From Trema orientale (Eukaryota; Streptophyta; Magnoliopsida; Rosales; Cannabaceae), in contig JXTC01000002.1 in NCBI GenBank assembly GCA_002914845.1, positions 2,744,114 through 2,808,113 of the forward strand: DNA of 64,000 bases, read 5' to 3'. The stretch's first letter is position 1, and every line of letters starts with the position of its first letter. Shown in pieces: positions 50,101 through 62,196 of this stretch. The translations under genes and the position numbers were made by a program. Below the pieces are notes generated by a model. That model searched no databases. It was not told the DNA's origin and saw nothing but the letters and a program-made list of their open reading frames with translations.

Positions 50101-51158
50101 CACTCCTGCAACAATCGAATGATATTTCTATCTGCAATCCTTTCTCGGAACCACCGGCCTACCAATACCAGCCAGAAAACTGCCCATCAAACACAATAAG
50201 AATAGGAGACATCCCAAAGGTATGCCAGAAACAACTCTAAAACCAAATTAACAAGAAAAATGGTAACTCAAAAGACACTTATTGGCTGGATCGATTATTT
50301 TCCTTACTTGCAAGTTGGTAAATTATGAAATATGTCATTTGACAGGTTATGGTGGTAATGTAATGAACATATTCCCCATTCCGCTAAATGTGGTCACGAC
50401 AAAAATCACAAGATCTGCCAGCCTGTATGGTGTTTTTACACTTTTAAGCTGAATAAGGATACTCATATTCCAAACTAAAGACATCATTAGATCTCTAAGT
50501 GCGTATTGTTTAATCACATTCTACCTCATAACACAATGTGATTGGAGCAAACTCATTTGGTGATCATCACTAGTGATAGGGAATGGTGATAAATCTGATA
50601 ACAAATTAATTCTTACATTGTTTTTTAACCTCTTGAAGTAATGACTATTACCATAGTGAAAACTAACTCAGATAAAAAATTGCCAATTTGACAAACTGGC
50701 TGATCCATAGCTGTTCATGTATGGTTTTGAAGGTATTAAAGGTGATTACCTGTTCAGATCCCAACAACATGACCTGTGGAAATGGACAGTTCATGATATC
50801 AACCGGAGTCTACCAAATAGTGGAGTCTTACACAAGTTCAATACAAGACCTGCTAAACGCTTACCCGGGCATGGAGAGCCTGGTGGAATGTCAGTCAGTG
50901 AAGGACGCCTTTTCTGAGATCCTTGTCAAACACTGCAAGCCCTTGAAGAGATACATTCACATGGTTTGGGCATCAGTGGTGTTTCTCTCATTGATAATGG
51001 TGTGTTTGGTTCTGTTATGGACAACAAGGGCTCATCATGAGCTTGGCCATCATTTTTCAGATGGAGGTTCTGTGGGACCCCATTCTTCAGCAGCAAATAT
51101 GCTGGAATTAGGCAATGCTAAACCAGTTAAGGATAACCCAAGTCTTAGTTCAGTCTGA
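47119..51158 (+). CDS. Multi-pass plasma-membrane protein, 542 aa, ten exons
   Basis: Exons are 47119-47245, 47599-47735, 47833-48035, 48590-48871, 49063-49121, 49416-49452, 49557-49628, 49730-49880, 50085-50219 and 50733-51158. They join into 1629 nt with consistent phases. Intron 8 has a GC donor. The product has an N-terminal hydrophobic signal or anchor (about 7-24). Membrane segments lie near 97-117, 140-165, 251-273, 283-303 and 478-498. Between the third and fourth is a helical, Gln/Glu-rich loop. Between the last two is a long Cys-bearing loop with possible N-glycosylation sites (NNS, NIS, NMT). It matches plant proteins annotated 'transmembrane protein' or 'plasma membrane fusion protein' (Arabidopsis At2g12400/At2g25270 type, from memory). 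The layout recalls Tweety-family channels, but this is only an analogy. Function is unknown to me. Confidence 0.88.
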
Positions 51159-52653
51159 CAAAATAGAAAACAGGTGGTGGGAAACAGCATAAGTTGAAAG
51201 TTTCAAAGAGTTTTCTAGTGTAGATTAAAAGGTACAAGATTGTACAGATTATAAAACAATACATGCAGAGAAGGAAAAAGGAATGTCTCTGCCAATAGGG
51301 AAAGGAAATTGGTTCAGGGTTACATTTTTGGTAGTATTAAAGTGGTGGTCAATTCTTTCCTTCTTTCACAAAAGGTCGGAGACTCAGAGCAGGGGAACCA
51401 ACCCCATATTCTGAGAAATATGTATGAGAATTTTTCAAGCAATAATATGTTACATGTTGGACAGTTTTCCATGCTATAGACATTGTTGATATTCTTTCAA
51501 AAGAAAAAAAAGAAAAAAAAATGTTGATATTTGTAATAAAATAAAATAGAAAAGTAATAAGCAATATTCAATATTTATATTTAATTGAATGGAATCAGTG
51601 ACGGGGCCAAGGTTATTTTTCAGGGGCATAATATAAAAATTTTGTGCAAAATTGAAACACAAAAATTACAAGTTAAATAGGAGACTGAAGATTTAAATGT
51701 CAAAAAATAAAAATTTGGGACCTAAATGCCATAAACACTAAAATTTGGGGACTTTTTGCTGCCAATTATCTATATATTTTTTTTTTCAATTTTAAACGTA
51801 ATGTGATATAATACCATGTAATGAGATTCCTAGTTGTTGATAATAAATTCTTAGAAATAAACATGTTTTGATAGAAATTAGGGAAAAAAAAAATCTAGAG
51901 AAGTGAAAATGGTAAAGAGAATAAAATAAAAAAATATAAAAATAGATATATGGTATTTATTAAGGATTAAAAAAATAACTATAATTTAGTTTTGATTGAA
52001 ATATACAAATAAAATAATTTACAAAGAGTATCATGAATTAATTTATATATCATTTAAATAGAATTTTTATTCCCAAAATTACATATACATTAGTTATTAA
52101 AGACATAAATAACTAAAATTATATTTTTGAATGAAGTAAAATAATTTATAGAAGAAAGGGTTTTAATATAAAATAAATATATATTGTATGCGTATATATA
52201 TATGTATAGAAAAAAAATTTCAAAAATCCATATGCCCCTTGCCCAAGTGTAGGTCTGCCCCTAATGGAATCGTTTAAGTACATACTAATTGGTACTTAAT
52301 TTAAGTAAATAAACCCTTTCTCCATTTGGAGTAATGCTATGACTTGGTGTGCACTGTGCAGTGTGACTGGGTGTTCCAGCGGAGTGAGTAGAGGAAGCTC
52401 AAGTAGATGTTGTTAACTACTTGGAAATTTCTATTTTAATTATCTTGTACTCGTATGAAACTCTATGGCTCATATTATGGTTTTAGTCTGTATAATTACT
52501 ATGTCTAGTTAGTGATAATAGTGATGATGCTTTGACATGTTTTACAACTTATATTGGTCTCTTAATTACGTACAATTTGGTCCCTATATTTTTAAATTTG
52601 GTAATTGATTCCACTGACTTTAAGATTATTGGCAATTTACTCCAATTTGAAAA
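51159..52653. other. 3' UTR, then AT-rich spacer
   Basis: The 3' UTR probably extends to about 51450. The remainder is AT-rich. The stretch 52537-52640 has text like the MITE interior (AATTTGGTCC and similar), so it is probably a fragment of the same family. No gene is seen. Confidence 0.4.
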
Positions 52654-53216
52654 GGGTTTATGGCACAAATGGTCCTCGAACTATCCAACTCACTGTAATT
52701 TAGTCCTCAAAGTTCTAATTATTGCAATTAAGCTCCTAACTTTCTGATCAAACCAAACGATGCTCACCCCTACCCTCCCAATTTGAAGTAATTTGGTCTA
52801 TGGACTATCTAAATTGCAATATATTGTTAAATTTCTGACTAAAAATATACGTGAGAAATACATTATAGCATCTAAAAGTATATTTAAGAGAAAATAAACT
52901 AAACAGAATGATTTGAAAAGAAGAAAATATTTACTATTTGTATTTTTTAGGATTTTTGGAGTTGTAAATTCAAAAAAAAATTTTACGTGATTGTTTATTT
53001 ATATGTTTAAAATTTCCAATTTGCATTTCAAATGCACTTTTAGATACAACTATATGCTTTTTAATGAAAAATTTAATGGCAAGTTATAATTTAGATAATC
53101 CAAAGACTAAATTATTTCGAATCGAAAAATTTAGGAGTTTAATCGCCACAATTAAAACTTTGAGAATTAAATTGCCATAAATTAGATAACTCAGTGACCA
53201 TTTGTGCCATTAATTC
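52654..53216. mobile_element. MULE-like MITE copy B (563 bp)
   Basis: The left end is GGGTTTATGGCACAAATGGT. The right end reverse-complements to GAATTAATGGCACAAATGGT. The inverted repeats extend past 80 bp (AATTTAGTCCTCAAAGTT and GCAATTAAGCTC). It is flanked by the exact 9-bp duplication ATTTGAAAA (52645-52653 and 53217-53225). There is no coding capacity. Confidence 0.92.
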
Positions 53217-53352
53217 ATTTGAAAATGGGTGTCAAATAGGTAACAAAAAATGGACATGAGCATTTAAAAAAAATAAAAATTAAAAAAAAAAAAACCAACG
53301 TCTGTGCGGATTATTAAAAGAAAAACCTTAAGCACACTTTTAATTCTTTTTT

Positions 53353-53885
53353 GGGTTAATGGCACAAATGGTCCCTTAACAATCCAATATGTAGCAATTT
53401 TGTCCTCAAAGTTTTAATTATAGCAATTAAACCTTTAAACTTTCTAATTTAGAGTAATTTAGTCCCTAAAATATCTAATTTGTTACTTGCTATTAATTTT
53501 TTTTTGGCCAAAAATACACGTGAGTAGCATGTAGTAGCATTTGAAAGGTAATTTGAGAATTTCAAACATGAAAATGAACAGTTATAGAAAAATTTTCTCT
53601 AAATTTACAGTTCTAAAAATCCTAAAAAATACAAATAATATGTTCTCTTTTCTCTCCAAATTCTTTTATTCGGTTTATGTTTCTTTAAATACACTTTTAG
53701 ATGCTACAAAGTACTTTTCGCATGTATTTTTGGTCAGAAATTGAACTGTATGTTGCAATTTAGATAGTTCATGGACCAAATTACTATAAATCAGAAAGTT
53801 CAAAAGCTTAATTGCCACAATTAAAACTTTGAGGATCAAATTACAACAAGTTGAATAGTTCAGGGACCATATGTGCCATAAACCC
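53353..53885. mobile_element. MULE-like MITE copy C (533 bp)
   Basis: The left end is GGGTTAATGGCACAAATGGT. The right end reverse-complements to GGGTTTATGGCACATATGGT, with matching inverted repeats of about 90 bp. The flanks TTCTTTTTT / TTCTTTTCC agree at 7 of 9 positions. It lies only about 220 bp upstream of the start codon of the ASCH gene, so it borders or overlaps that gene's promoter. Confidence 0.9.
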
Positions 53886-54110
53886 TTCTTTTCCGCTTGG
53901 TCTTTTTAGGGCTCAACTCATGTGAACTGCCAACAATTTTGAAGTTGGACGAGTAATAAAACTGTAGGATCAATTTAACAAGAAGTAACAACTTACATGA
54001 TTAAGTAGCAGTGTGATATTAATCGTTTAGAAGGTTAATTTAGTGGTATTGATAATGAGAAATTTTGACATTTGATATTTGAATATATAACAGGATACAT
54101 AAAGAGGAGT

Positions 54111-57100
54111 ATGGCGCAGGAAGCATCTTCTCCTGGAACATCAATGGTGGAGCTAAGAGACTGCATGGAAGAGCTGCTCAAGTTCACCCTCGAGTCAAAC
54201 ACCGATCTGGGCTTCTCCCCCGACCTTCTTCTCCCTTCCCACTCCCAAACCACTGGTAATACAAATATTTATTTATTTTATTGCTTTAGGACTGAATTTC
54301 CCTATCAAGCTATTCAATTATTACTAGTTCTCGATTGTTGCATAAGACTAACTTGGTGGCAGAAATATATATATATATATATATATATTTGTAAGAATTA
54401 GAAAGAAGATTAATGCTTGGAAGTGAGTTTGTGAATAAATTGTATTCAGATTCCAGAAGGGTATTAATTTTTTTTTTTAAAAAAATTAATTGAGCAATTA
54501 TAAGCCTCTGAATCTGAACAAGCTTACTTTAGAATTGCTAGCACAAACCATACTAAACAAGACCATGATAGTTAGTGATCTTATCAAACAAAAGCTGCTT
54601 TTTTTTTTTTTTGGGCTTTGTTTACATTACATTTACACATAAGTTATGCACTTTGTTAAAACAAAGATGAGAATTTTTGCATTTTACATTATGAGCAGAA
54701 ACACCATATCCTCTGTACAAGCGTTTAGCATCTGTTCTGTATGAGTGCATCGAATCCGGAGGATTGTGTGGGACATATGACGAATTGGCTTTGTGTAATA
54801 GTGAGAAGAAGAATAAGGAAGAGTGGAACGAGTTGGTGCTGGAAAAGGGTTTGGAACTTGTAAATGTATATGTCATGTGTGCCTTCCTTGGTGGTTGTGT
54901 TGAGCTTTGATGCGTTGTTTCTTAAAATCAGTTTCTGGGTCTTGTCAGATTTTGAAGACTGTTGACTTTGAACTTCACGTTCAAGAGCCTTTCTTCACAC
55001 AACTAAGAGGTACTGTTGATTTGTTGTTGCTGCGAATGACTAGAAATGCTTAGCTATGCAAATGAATACCGTGATTCGTACTTCTAATCTTTATGGAAAT
55101 CATATTTAATTAATCTGAGGCTTTCTCGTATGGTATAATCTTCTTTTGTAGATGGCATAAAGACAATTGAAGGAAGGTGTGCTGTTGGTGATTACAATCG
55201 GTATGCGGTGTTTCAAAAAATTTGTCTGAGTTGCTTGTTATATGTATTGTTATTTATGTGTCTTCTGCTTTTTTTTTTCTTTCCTTTCTTTCTTTTTTAT
55301 CGTTCTCCGCATTTTTGTTCAAGTTACTGTGACAATTGACAAGAGGCATAATGTGGATGATAAACAAAGGTCACGACTCACACTCACACAAAGCAATTAA
55401 TGACGGATTAATAAAACATTATCCTGAACCAATGACTATCATCCCAAAATAGGTTGTCAATTATACATGAGTTACACTGGTAGAATATGGAGCAACACCT
55501 GATCCACTCTCCCTTCTGCACTGTGCTTATTTTGATGGCATGGTCATTTTTGCAGTATATCAGGCTGTTTTTTCTTCAAGTTCCACCTTAGATTCTGATT
55601 TCTTGAATGGATTTTTCTTGTAGTCAAATGAATACATAGGCCTAATCTAGTCATCCACAAATAGTTTTATCCCTTTTGAGTTTAATAAAGCCTTTGGTTT
55701 TCAACTCTGGGCTCATCAAAACTTTTACTTGATTTCCTGCATTGTTGATGTTAGTTTTGTCTTCTAATTATCTCTCTTTTTGGGTTTTCAGAATTGGATC
55801 AGGATCTTTGATTCTCTTCAATAAATGTTTGTTGCTTGAGGTTCAGGTAGTGTCTTAAGTCACGTGATATTTTACTGTCTTCTGCGTTGAATTCTAGTCT
55901 AACTTCTTGATGACAGGAAGTTCGTAGGTATGCGTCATTTTACGAAATGTTAAAAGCAGAGAGTCTTGTGAAAGTCCTTCCTGGAGTGAAGACCATTGAA
56001 GAAGGTATAATCTTGCAGTTTCAGGCACTCCTTATTATCCCTACATAAAAATTAGCTTAGTTTCTATACTGAATGGTTAAAAGAATTGTTTGTTATCTTA
56101 GGATTAGAAATTATCCAAGCCTTACCTAGGGGCCTTGCCACAGGGTTGGTGAAAAAACTTCGGAAAAGAGAAATGAAAGAAAATGTTTTGTAAACTGAAG
56201 TACTGAACAAGAACCCATCCAAGTTAAATTAACCTTATGGGCTGCATTAACTTATCAGAGTAACTTACCACATTTCTTTATAATTAGGTTGGACTTGGTA
56301 CAATATATATATATATATATTTTCATGCAATCCAAGATTAGGAGTCTAGGACTGAAATGCTACCAATCTAATTGGGCTATATCGTTGAGCTATTTTTTGA
56401 TCTATATGTTTTTCAGTTTGTATTGAGTAAGATGAAGGCATAGGATCTATGTATGATTGGCAAACTCCTATTTTTGAAGCAATGTGGTTCCCATTTATAG
56501 CATGTCATAACTAATAGGATTGCAAGTATGCAACGTTTTCAGGTGTCCAAGTTTACAGGAAATTTTACAGCGAAGAGAAGGAAAATTATAATGGCGTTCT
56601 TGCCATATGCGTTAGGAAGCCAACTTCACAGTTGTACGTTCCTTTGGCTCAAATACTCTCGGTGAGCATGCTCCTGCTTCCCTATTATTATTACTCCGAG
56701 AACAACTAAACTCTTGATCTCTTGGTAGGAAGACGTTCACTGCCAACCTTTTGGATTCTGATGAACCCACAGGATAATATATGATCCTATCTTTTGTTAT
56801 CTATATATATAAATAAAGGCACCAATCCAGTAGGTGTTTTTTTTTTTTACCTATCCATAGGTATTATTTTGCCTAATTAAAATTGGTCACGCACATCTTT
56901 TTATGGTAAAAGGTGCAGAGAGAAAAGCATTAAATAATGTGTATTTATTTTTATTTTTTTTTCTAACTACTTAAATTATGGTAGCCGTTAGATCAATGAT
57001 CCAACGGTTAAAAAAAAAAAATTATCGATAGATGAAAAAAAAAATATCTATTGGATTCGGAACCTATAAATTTATTTATGAAAACTGTATAGTGACTGTG

Positions 57101-57312
57101 TCTAATTTGCTAACCCTGTATTGAACTTGCCACGCTCAATCTTATCTATCTTGAGATTAGACTTTTTACTTTCTGTTTATGGCTAAACAAAAAAGTGAAG
57201 AGTACATTTTAATTAGTTCGAACTTCTAACTTGCACCATTTTAATAACGTTGAAGCAGGAGATGAGTTATGGCGGTATCCAAAGTGTTTTAGGTCTTGCT
57301 CATGCTGGTTGA
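54111..57312 (+). CDS. ASCH-domain protein (putative RNA-binding), 245 aa, eight exons
   Basis: Exons are 54111-54255, 54699-54865, 54949-55009, 55152-55200, 55792-55846, 55917-56004, 56543-56661 and 57259-57312. All introns are GT-AG and the exons total 738 nt including TGA. The start is the ATG of MAQEASSPGTS. Residues 1-48 form an acidic helical tail. Residues 50-124 include YPLYKRLASVLYECIESGG. The ASCH domain begins near 115 and has the defining G-x-K-x-x-E-x-R motif as GIKTIEGR at 126-133. It continues through a hydrophobic strand (SGSLILFNKCLLLEVQ) to VLPGVKTIEEGVQVYRKFY. The C terminus is EMSYGGIQSVLGLAHAG. It resembles Arabidopsis At3g03320 (from memory). ASCH folds are PUA-like and suggest RNA binding, but no substrate is known. 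An upstream in-frame ATG at 54072 would add 13 residues and is less likely. Confidence 0.88.
56812..57075. repeat. AT-rich dispersed repeat in intron 7 of the ASCH gene
   Basis: The region has poly-T, TAACTACTTAAATTATGGTA, poly-A and TATTGGATTCGGAACCTATA. It corresponds, in opposite orientation, to 1709-1880. Around 56990-57010 an inverted pair (CCGTTAGATCAATGATCCAACGG) forms a small hairpin. Confidence 0.5.
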
Positions 57313-57675
57313 ACAATGTGAAATGTACTTCCCCAACCCAGTTGGCTCAGCTTCACAGACTGCACTATTTATCACTCATGCCTTGTAAGCCAAATGTAAA
57401 TAATAAGTCAACAACTTGTGATTCATGCGTCTGGTCATTTTGCTTTCTTGTAACTAACTTGTTTTTCAATATAAATTATAATGCTGTTTATCATTTAAAG
57501 TTAACAGATGACCTTATGAAATGGAAGATCACTCAATTCAGCTTCAGTGCATGCATTATTTAGTTGTTGTTTTTACGATTGCAGATGCATGGTCGGCGCC
57601 AAATTGTTGGTGCGAGAAATTCTTGGCAAACTGCAAAGTTGTTCGTAAGATAGATAATAGTCAATGAAAATGGGT

Positions 57676-57844
57676 GCCAACTAGGGCTAGCTCAGTTGGT
57701 CCAAAGTTTGAGAGTTGTGTGTGTGTGTTTGGGGGGGTCAGGGGTTCAAACCTTGATAGTGTGTGTGTCATTTTCTTTTAATTTGTAGTAAGTGGTGGTC
57801 ATTAGTTAAGCCTTTATCAAAAAAAAAAAAAAAAAAAAAAAAAA
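57676..57844 (+). mobile_element. SINE copy 3 (tRNA-derived)
   Basis: 169 bp flanked by the exact 17-bp duplication AGTCAATGAAAATGGGT (57659-57675 and 57845-57861). The A box is GGCTAGCTCAGTTGG. The B-box region is GGGGTTCAAACCTTG. The 3' body has AATTTGTAGTAAGTGGTGGT and TTAGTTAAGCC, then a poly(A) tail. It has the same 3' body as copies 1 and 2. Confidence 0.93.
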
Positions 57845-57861
57845 AGTCAATGAAAATGGGT

Positions 57862-59269
57862 AATCTAAGATCCAAATATTATGAGTTGTTATCTAAGATT
57901 CAAATATTTGCCGTTTAAATGAGAGAGTGAAGAAAATAAAAGAAGTTTAAAATAGAACATTCAAGATCTTTAATATTATTTATGTCTATTAATGTCATTT
58001 CATCTAAAGGTTATTTTTGTTATTTAATAATTAGTAAATGAGGGATGGGAATAGAAAAAGAGACGGTGGCTCTATTCTTAAGTAAACAGGTACTTATCCA
58101 ACTTTTCCCAAAGCTCTTGGAGGGGAGGGAGTGCTTATCCTGTCCAAGAGGCCGTGAGGCCCACATCGGCCTTTTGAAATAGTAAGTACCTGTTGTACAT
58201 GCCCACCATTAGCATTATAAGAAATGATCCTTTTCTAAAGATCAATTTTAACGTTGGCCTTTTTTAAAGATCAATGTGAAAATGGCCATTTTTAACACCT
58301 ATTAAATAAATAACTGTTTTATAAATTTTTATTTTGATAAATGGCCGGTTTTTAGTTGATCTCTTTCTTATAAAGTAAATCAATTTTTATAAAATAAATC
58401 AATTTTTGAAAAAATAAATCAATGTATCTTGATATACTAAATATGAAAAATGGCTTTTTTAAAATATTTTTTAAAATTCAATCATTTTTTAACAGTGCTT
58501 GTAAAATGGCTATTTTTCAAATTATAATCCAAAATTCGGCCATTTGGCTAAAGGGGCCGAGAATCTTTAGGCTTCCTATAAAATTCCAGCCCTAAACAAC
58601 CAAAATTGAAAAAGTCCGAATGGCCCAAATATTTTGAAAAATCCCGGATGAATTTAGAAAAATATCACGTTTTTAAAAGTTCTTTTTTAGAAAATAATGC
58701 TTTTATAAATATTTAGAAAACTACCACTATTTCCTTCAAAATTGATATTTTTCAATGGTACTCGAGATAACCAGTTGGCTCATTTGGGGTAACCAATCTA
58801 GATATGAGGTAACCAGTCAAGTTACCTGGGCTAACTTAATTATTATTTTTTTCTTTTCCTTTTGAAATATGCATTGGCTGAATTAAAATAGATCAAGGGA
58901 TGATAAATACTCCATTACAGTATCCTGGATAAAACTGGAACAGTATTAAAACACACATATTGTAGCAGCTAATTAAGTTTTAACGAGCCCGCCTCAGGAG
59001 GTTTCCATTTAAAGTCTTGCATAGGAGCAGCTAACTTGACTGGTTACTTAAAGTATCCTATCATTTAATAAAAATTGGTATTTTCCTAAATTCTTTTGAA
59101 AGTGGTAATTTTCTGATTAAAATCATGGATTTTCAAAAAAATCTGGGACTTTTCAAGTTTTTTGAGAAATTACCATCAAGATCAAATTTCCTCATAATCT
59201 TCTAGACTAAGCCCAACGCCCCCAGGCCGAAATCCCTTAATGACTTTAGAAGCCCAATGACCCTAGAGT
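57862..59269. other. Spacer before the U1-C gene with no gene seen
   Basis: Mixed spacer with A/T-rich short repeats (AAATAAATCAATTTTT-type text around 58375-58425). No coding frame is supported. Confidence 0.4.
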
Positions 59270-59283
59270 TTCTTCCTTAGAAT

Positions 59284-59535
59284 CAGCTTCCTCTCCCTCT
59301 CTCTCTCTCTCTCTCTCTCACACGAAACACAGTAGAATCGGCTCTCTCAATCTCGCCGCCGTCGTTGTCTCTCTCCCCGACGCTTTCTCCTGCTCTCTCT
59401 CTCTCCCTCTCTCTCTCTCGCTCCCCGACGGCCGACATCTTTCCAGCCCTCTCTGGCCAGTCGCCCCCCGACGCTCGCTGCTCTCTCACTCTCTCTCGCC
59501 ATCACGGTTCGTCTCTCTCTCTCTCACTCTGTTGA
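59284..59535 (+). promoter_or_regulatory. CT-rich 5' leader exon of the U1-C gene
   Basis: Long CT runs at 59290-59320, 59390-59420 and 59510-59530 precede a leader intron. The likely acceptor is TTTTATGTAG ending near 60447, 55 bases before the ATG. The donor is not firmly placed. A minus-strand frame over the CT runs is a low-complexity artefact. Confidence 0.5.
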
Positions 59536-60502
59536 TTAGTAGTGTATTTTCCAACATTTTTGATGGGTTTCCCTGCTTTCTTACATTCTTAATGTTGCTT
59601 TTTTCTCATATATATATATATATTTTCATAACTTATGGGTTGATTAATTTGTCTCCACTTTTAAACATTTACATACTAATAAATAACCAGATTTACTAAG
59701 TATGAAAGGCAATTTTAGGCACTTACTTTGAAAATAATTAGAGTAATGATCTTTAATGTGTCTCAGTGCTATTGTGTATAAGACTCAAGAAAAATGAAAT
59801 GTTGGCGTCTCTAGCTATTGACTCTAGGAAGAAAAATATGCATATAATTAGTTATTATAGTTCACCAAAACGTAAACGATACATGGTATGATGCACCTTA
59901 AGTTACTAATGTTTGAATATATATATATATATATGTTTTTTGTATTCCTATATTTTAATTATCTGTTTTGTTTGTATTACAAATGTGATAATATTGTTGC
60001 TAAAATGTAGAAAACAAAAAGGGGAATTTGGATTCTATTCATCGTTTTCTTGATGGTTGATGGATTTTGCTTTATTGCGATAAACAATGCTTAATTCTTT
60101 GTTGTTGTTATCCTTCTAAATGTAATATTCGATGTTTGACCTGAAAATAGCTTGTTTGTGTGAACGAGTTGATTGACCGACCTCAAGTTCAATTAATACA
60201 AGCTGTGACATCACGTAGGAGCATATTTTATGTCCCTCGTATATGCTTGGACAAATACATAATGGACGTCCAAGTTCAATAAAATGCGCGAAATAAATTT
60301 TGCACCATTTAGACATCGATTTAGCAACCAATGTCTAAGCACTTAGATGATGAGAAAAAAACCAAAGTTTTTGTAGTTGTGTCTGCTCTCTTTTCTCTAC
60401 ATAGTACATATATATCTCTGATTCCTTTCTCTGCAATTTTATGTAGAGGTTTTCTGGCCTCTTCTCAACTCTCGAGTTCCAATCACAGTTCAGCATACAG
60501 CA

Positions 60503-62196
60503 ATGCCTCGGTAAGAGTGACAAATTTTTTACTAATGACTGTGCCATGCATATATCTTTTGAATTATATCAATTATTGTTTATGTATTTGTTTTTTTTTT
60601 TAATTTTTTTATTTGCAGGTATTACTGCGACTATTGTGACACTTATTTAACCCATGATTCGGTAAGATGTCTTTGTCTCCACAATACCATTTGTATTGCC
60701 GATCATTATAAAGAATTTTCTTAGCAATATAAACTCATTTTCCTGTTAATAACGTACTACTAAACTGATGACTTCTGTGTGTCATCATCATCAGTAAATC
60801 ATATCTTTCGTCAACATCATGAATCATATCTATGAAAATTTGGTTCGTCATTGCCAACTTAGAGATTTTAGTATTATTTTGGGCTACACATATATGTTGT
60901 TTATTGTATTAAAAATTGTCTTGATTCATGACTTACCTTGTCTCTCACTTGCTATTGGTCTTGGAGTTGTTCATTGAAGTTCCTTATTAATATAAAAGTA
61001 GCTCTTTGAGAGCAATAAGAGGAATGTTATTCATCGCTAACAAGTTGGGGTTTGTATTTTTCAGCCTTCTGTAAGAAAACAACATAATGCTGGCTACAAA
61101 CACAAGGTATTATTATAGACTCATTTGCAGTATAATCTGAATTCAGCAGCATTTGCATTGAACTTAAATGTTAAGTGTTATTGTTTACATCCATTGTCTT
61201 AGGCAAATGTACGAACATACTATCAGCAGTTTGAGGAGCAACAAACCCAAAGTTTGATTGACCAAAGGATTAAGGAACACCTTGGTCAAACAGCAGCTTT
61301 TCAGCAGGTTGGTGCGGCTTACAATCAACATCTACTTGCTCAGAGGCCTCGTCTTCCTATTCTACCAACACCTGTCATGCCACAGATTCCTGGAAGTGCA
61401 CCATTAGTCCCAGGGATTAGACTTCCTGTTTTGCCGAGACCAGTTCCTGGTGCTCCAGGTTTGTTGCAGTTATCAAGAATGTTTTAACTTCTGCTGCAAT
61501 GCTTTTTGCATAATCCGAGTGTTGTTTCAATTGTTTCTTGAATAGCGTACTGCTTATCAGTGAAAAGTTAAGTGCTATAGTTGCATCTAATACTCTGTTT
61601 TATACTGCCACTTAATTGGCTGGTCTATAATTAATGATTTATGGGCATGACTAGTGTTAGGTCTCCTTCTGCACAGCTATTAGTTCCAGTAGCCTTCATA
61701 TCGCTCTCATTAGTTCTCTTGGATGATTATATTTATACATACATACATACGTACGTGCATACATATTTTCATATCAATTTATTGATAAAGTCTATCCTAA
61801 AGTGATCTTTAATGAATTTTTCTCCTATTGTACACACATATAAGTAATACATATGTGCCTACGGGTATGTCTCCTTTTAGATGTATCCTATGTTGAAATG
61901 TTTTTTAATGAGTAACTCTTTTATTGTTGGCAGGCTATGTTCCATCTCCAACTATGCCACCAATGCTGGCTCCCCCTGGTGCTCCGTCCATACCTGGCCA
62001 AGTAAATTCTCTCCCGAGGCCTCCTACCATAAGTGTCCCCCCAACCGTTCCTGGGAGCACAACTACACCCACTTCTTCCACGGGTGCCCCCTCTTTAGCC
62101 ACACAAGTGATGTACCAAGCCAATCCAGTGCCACCATCAACTGGAGGCTATGATAGTTTCAATCCCAATACTAAGGCTCCGGACTCCAATCAGTAG
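60503..62196 (+). CDS. U1C: U1 small nuclear ribonucleoprotein C (U1-C), 203 aa, five coding exons
   Basis: A spliceosomal protein that helps U1 snRNP bind the 5' splice site. Coding exons are 60503-60510, 60619-60661, 61065-61106, 61203-61458 and 61934-62196 (612 nt with TAG). The first coding exon is only eight bases (ATGCCTCG). The N terminus MPRYYCDYCDTYLTHDSPS starts the conserved U1-C-type C2H2 zinc finger, with C6, C9, H24 and H30 all present. The helix VRTYYQQFEEQQ follows. The rest is the Pro/Met/Gly-rich low-complexity tail expected for the family (LPILPTPVMPQIPG, PPMLAPPGAPSIPG). Length is normal for plants. An additional intron probably splits the 3' UTR (donor near 62211, acceptor near 62728). 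Confidence 0.96.

Noticed and set aside
57231..57563. A 110-codon frame spanning the last ASCH exon.
   Set aside because: It is a shifted-frame reading of exon 8 plus 3' UTR. The conserved EMSYGG frame ends at 57312.
59283..59489. A minus-strand frame rich in Arg-Glu repeats.
   Set aside because: It is the reverse of CT microsatellite runs in the U1-C leader; low complexity only.
61881..62153. A plus-strand frame of 90 codons overlapping the last U1-C exon.
   Set aside because: It is out of frame with the Pro-rich U1-C tail, which is the conserved reading.
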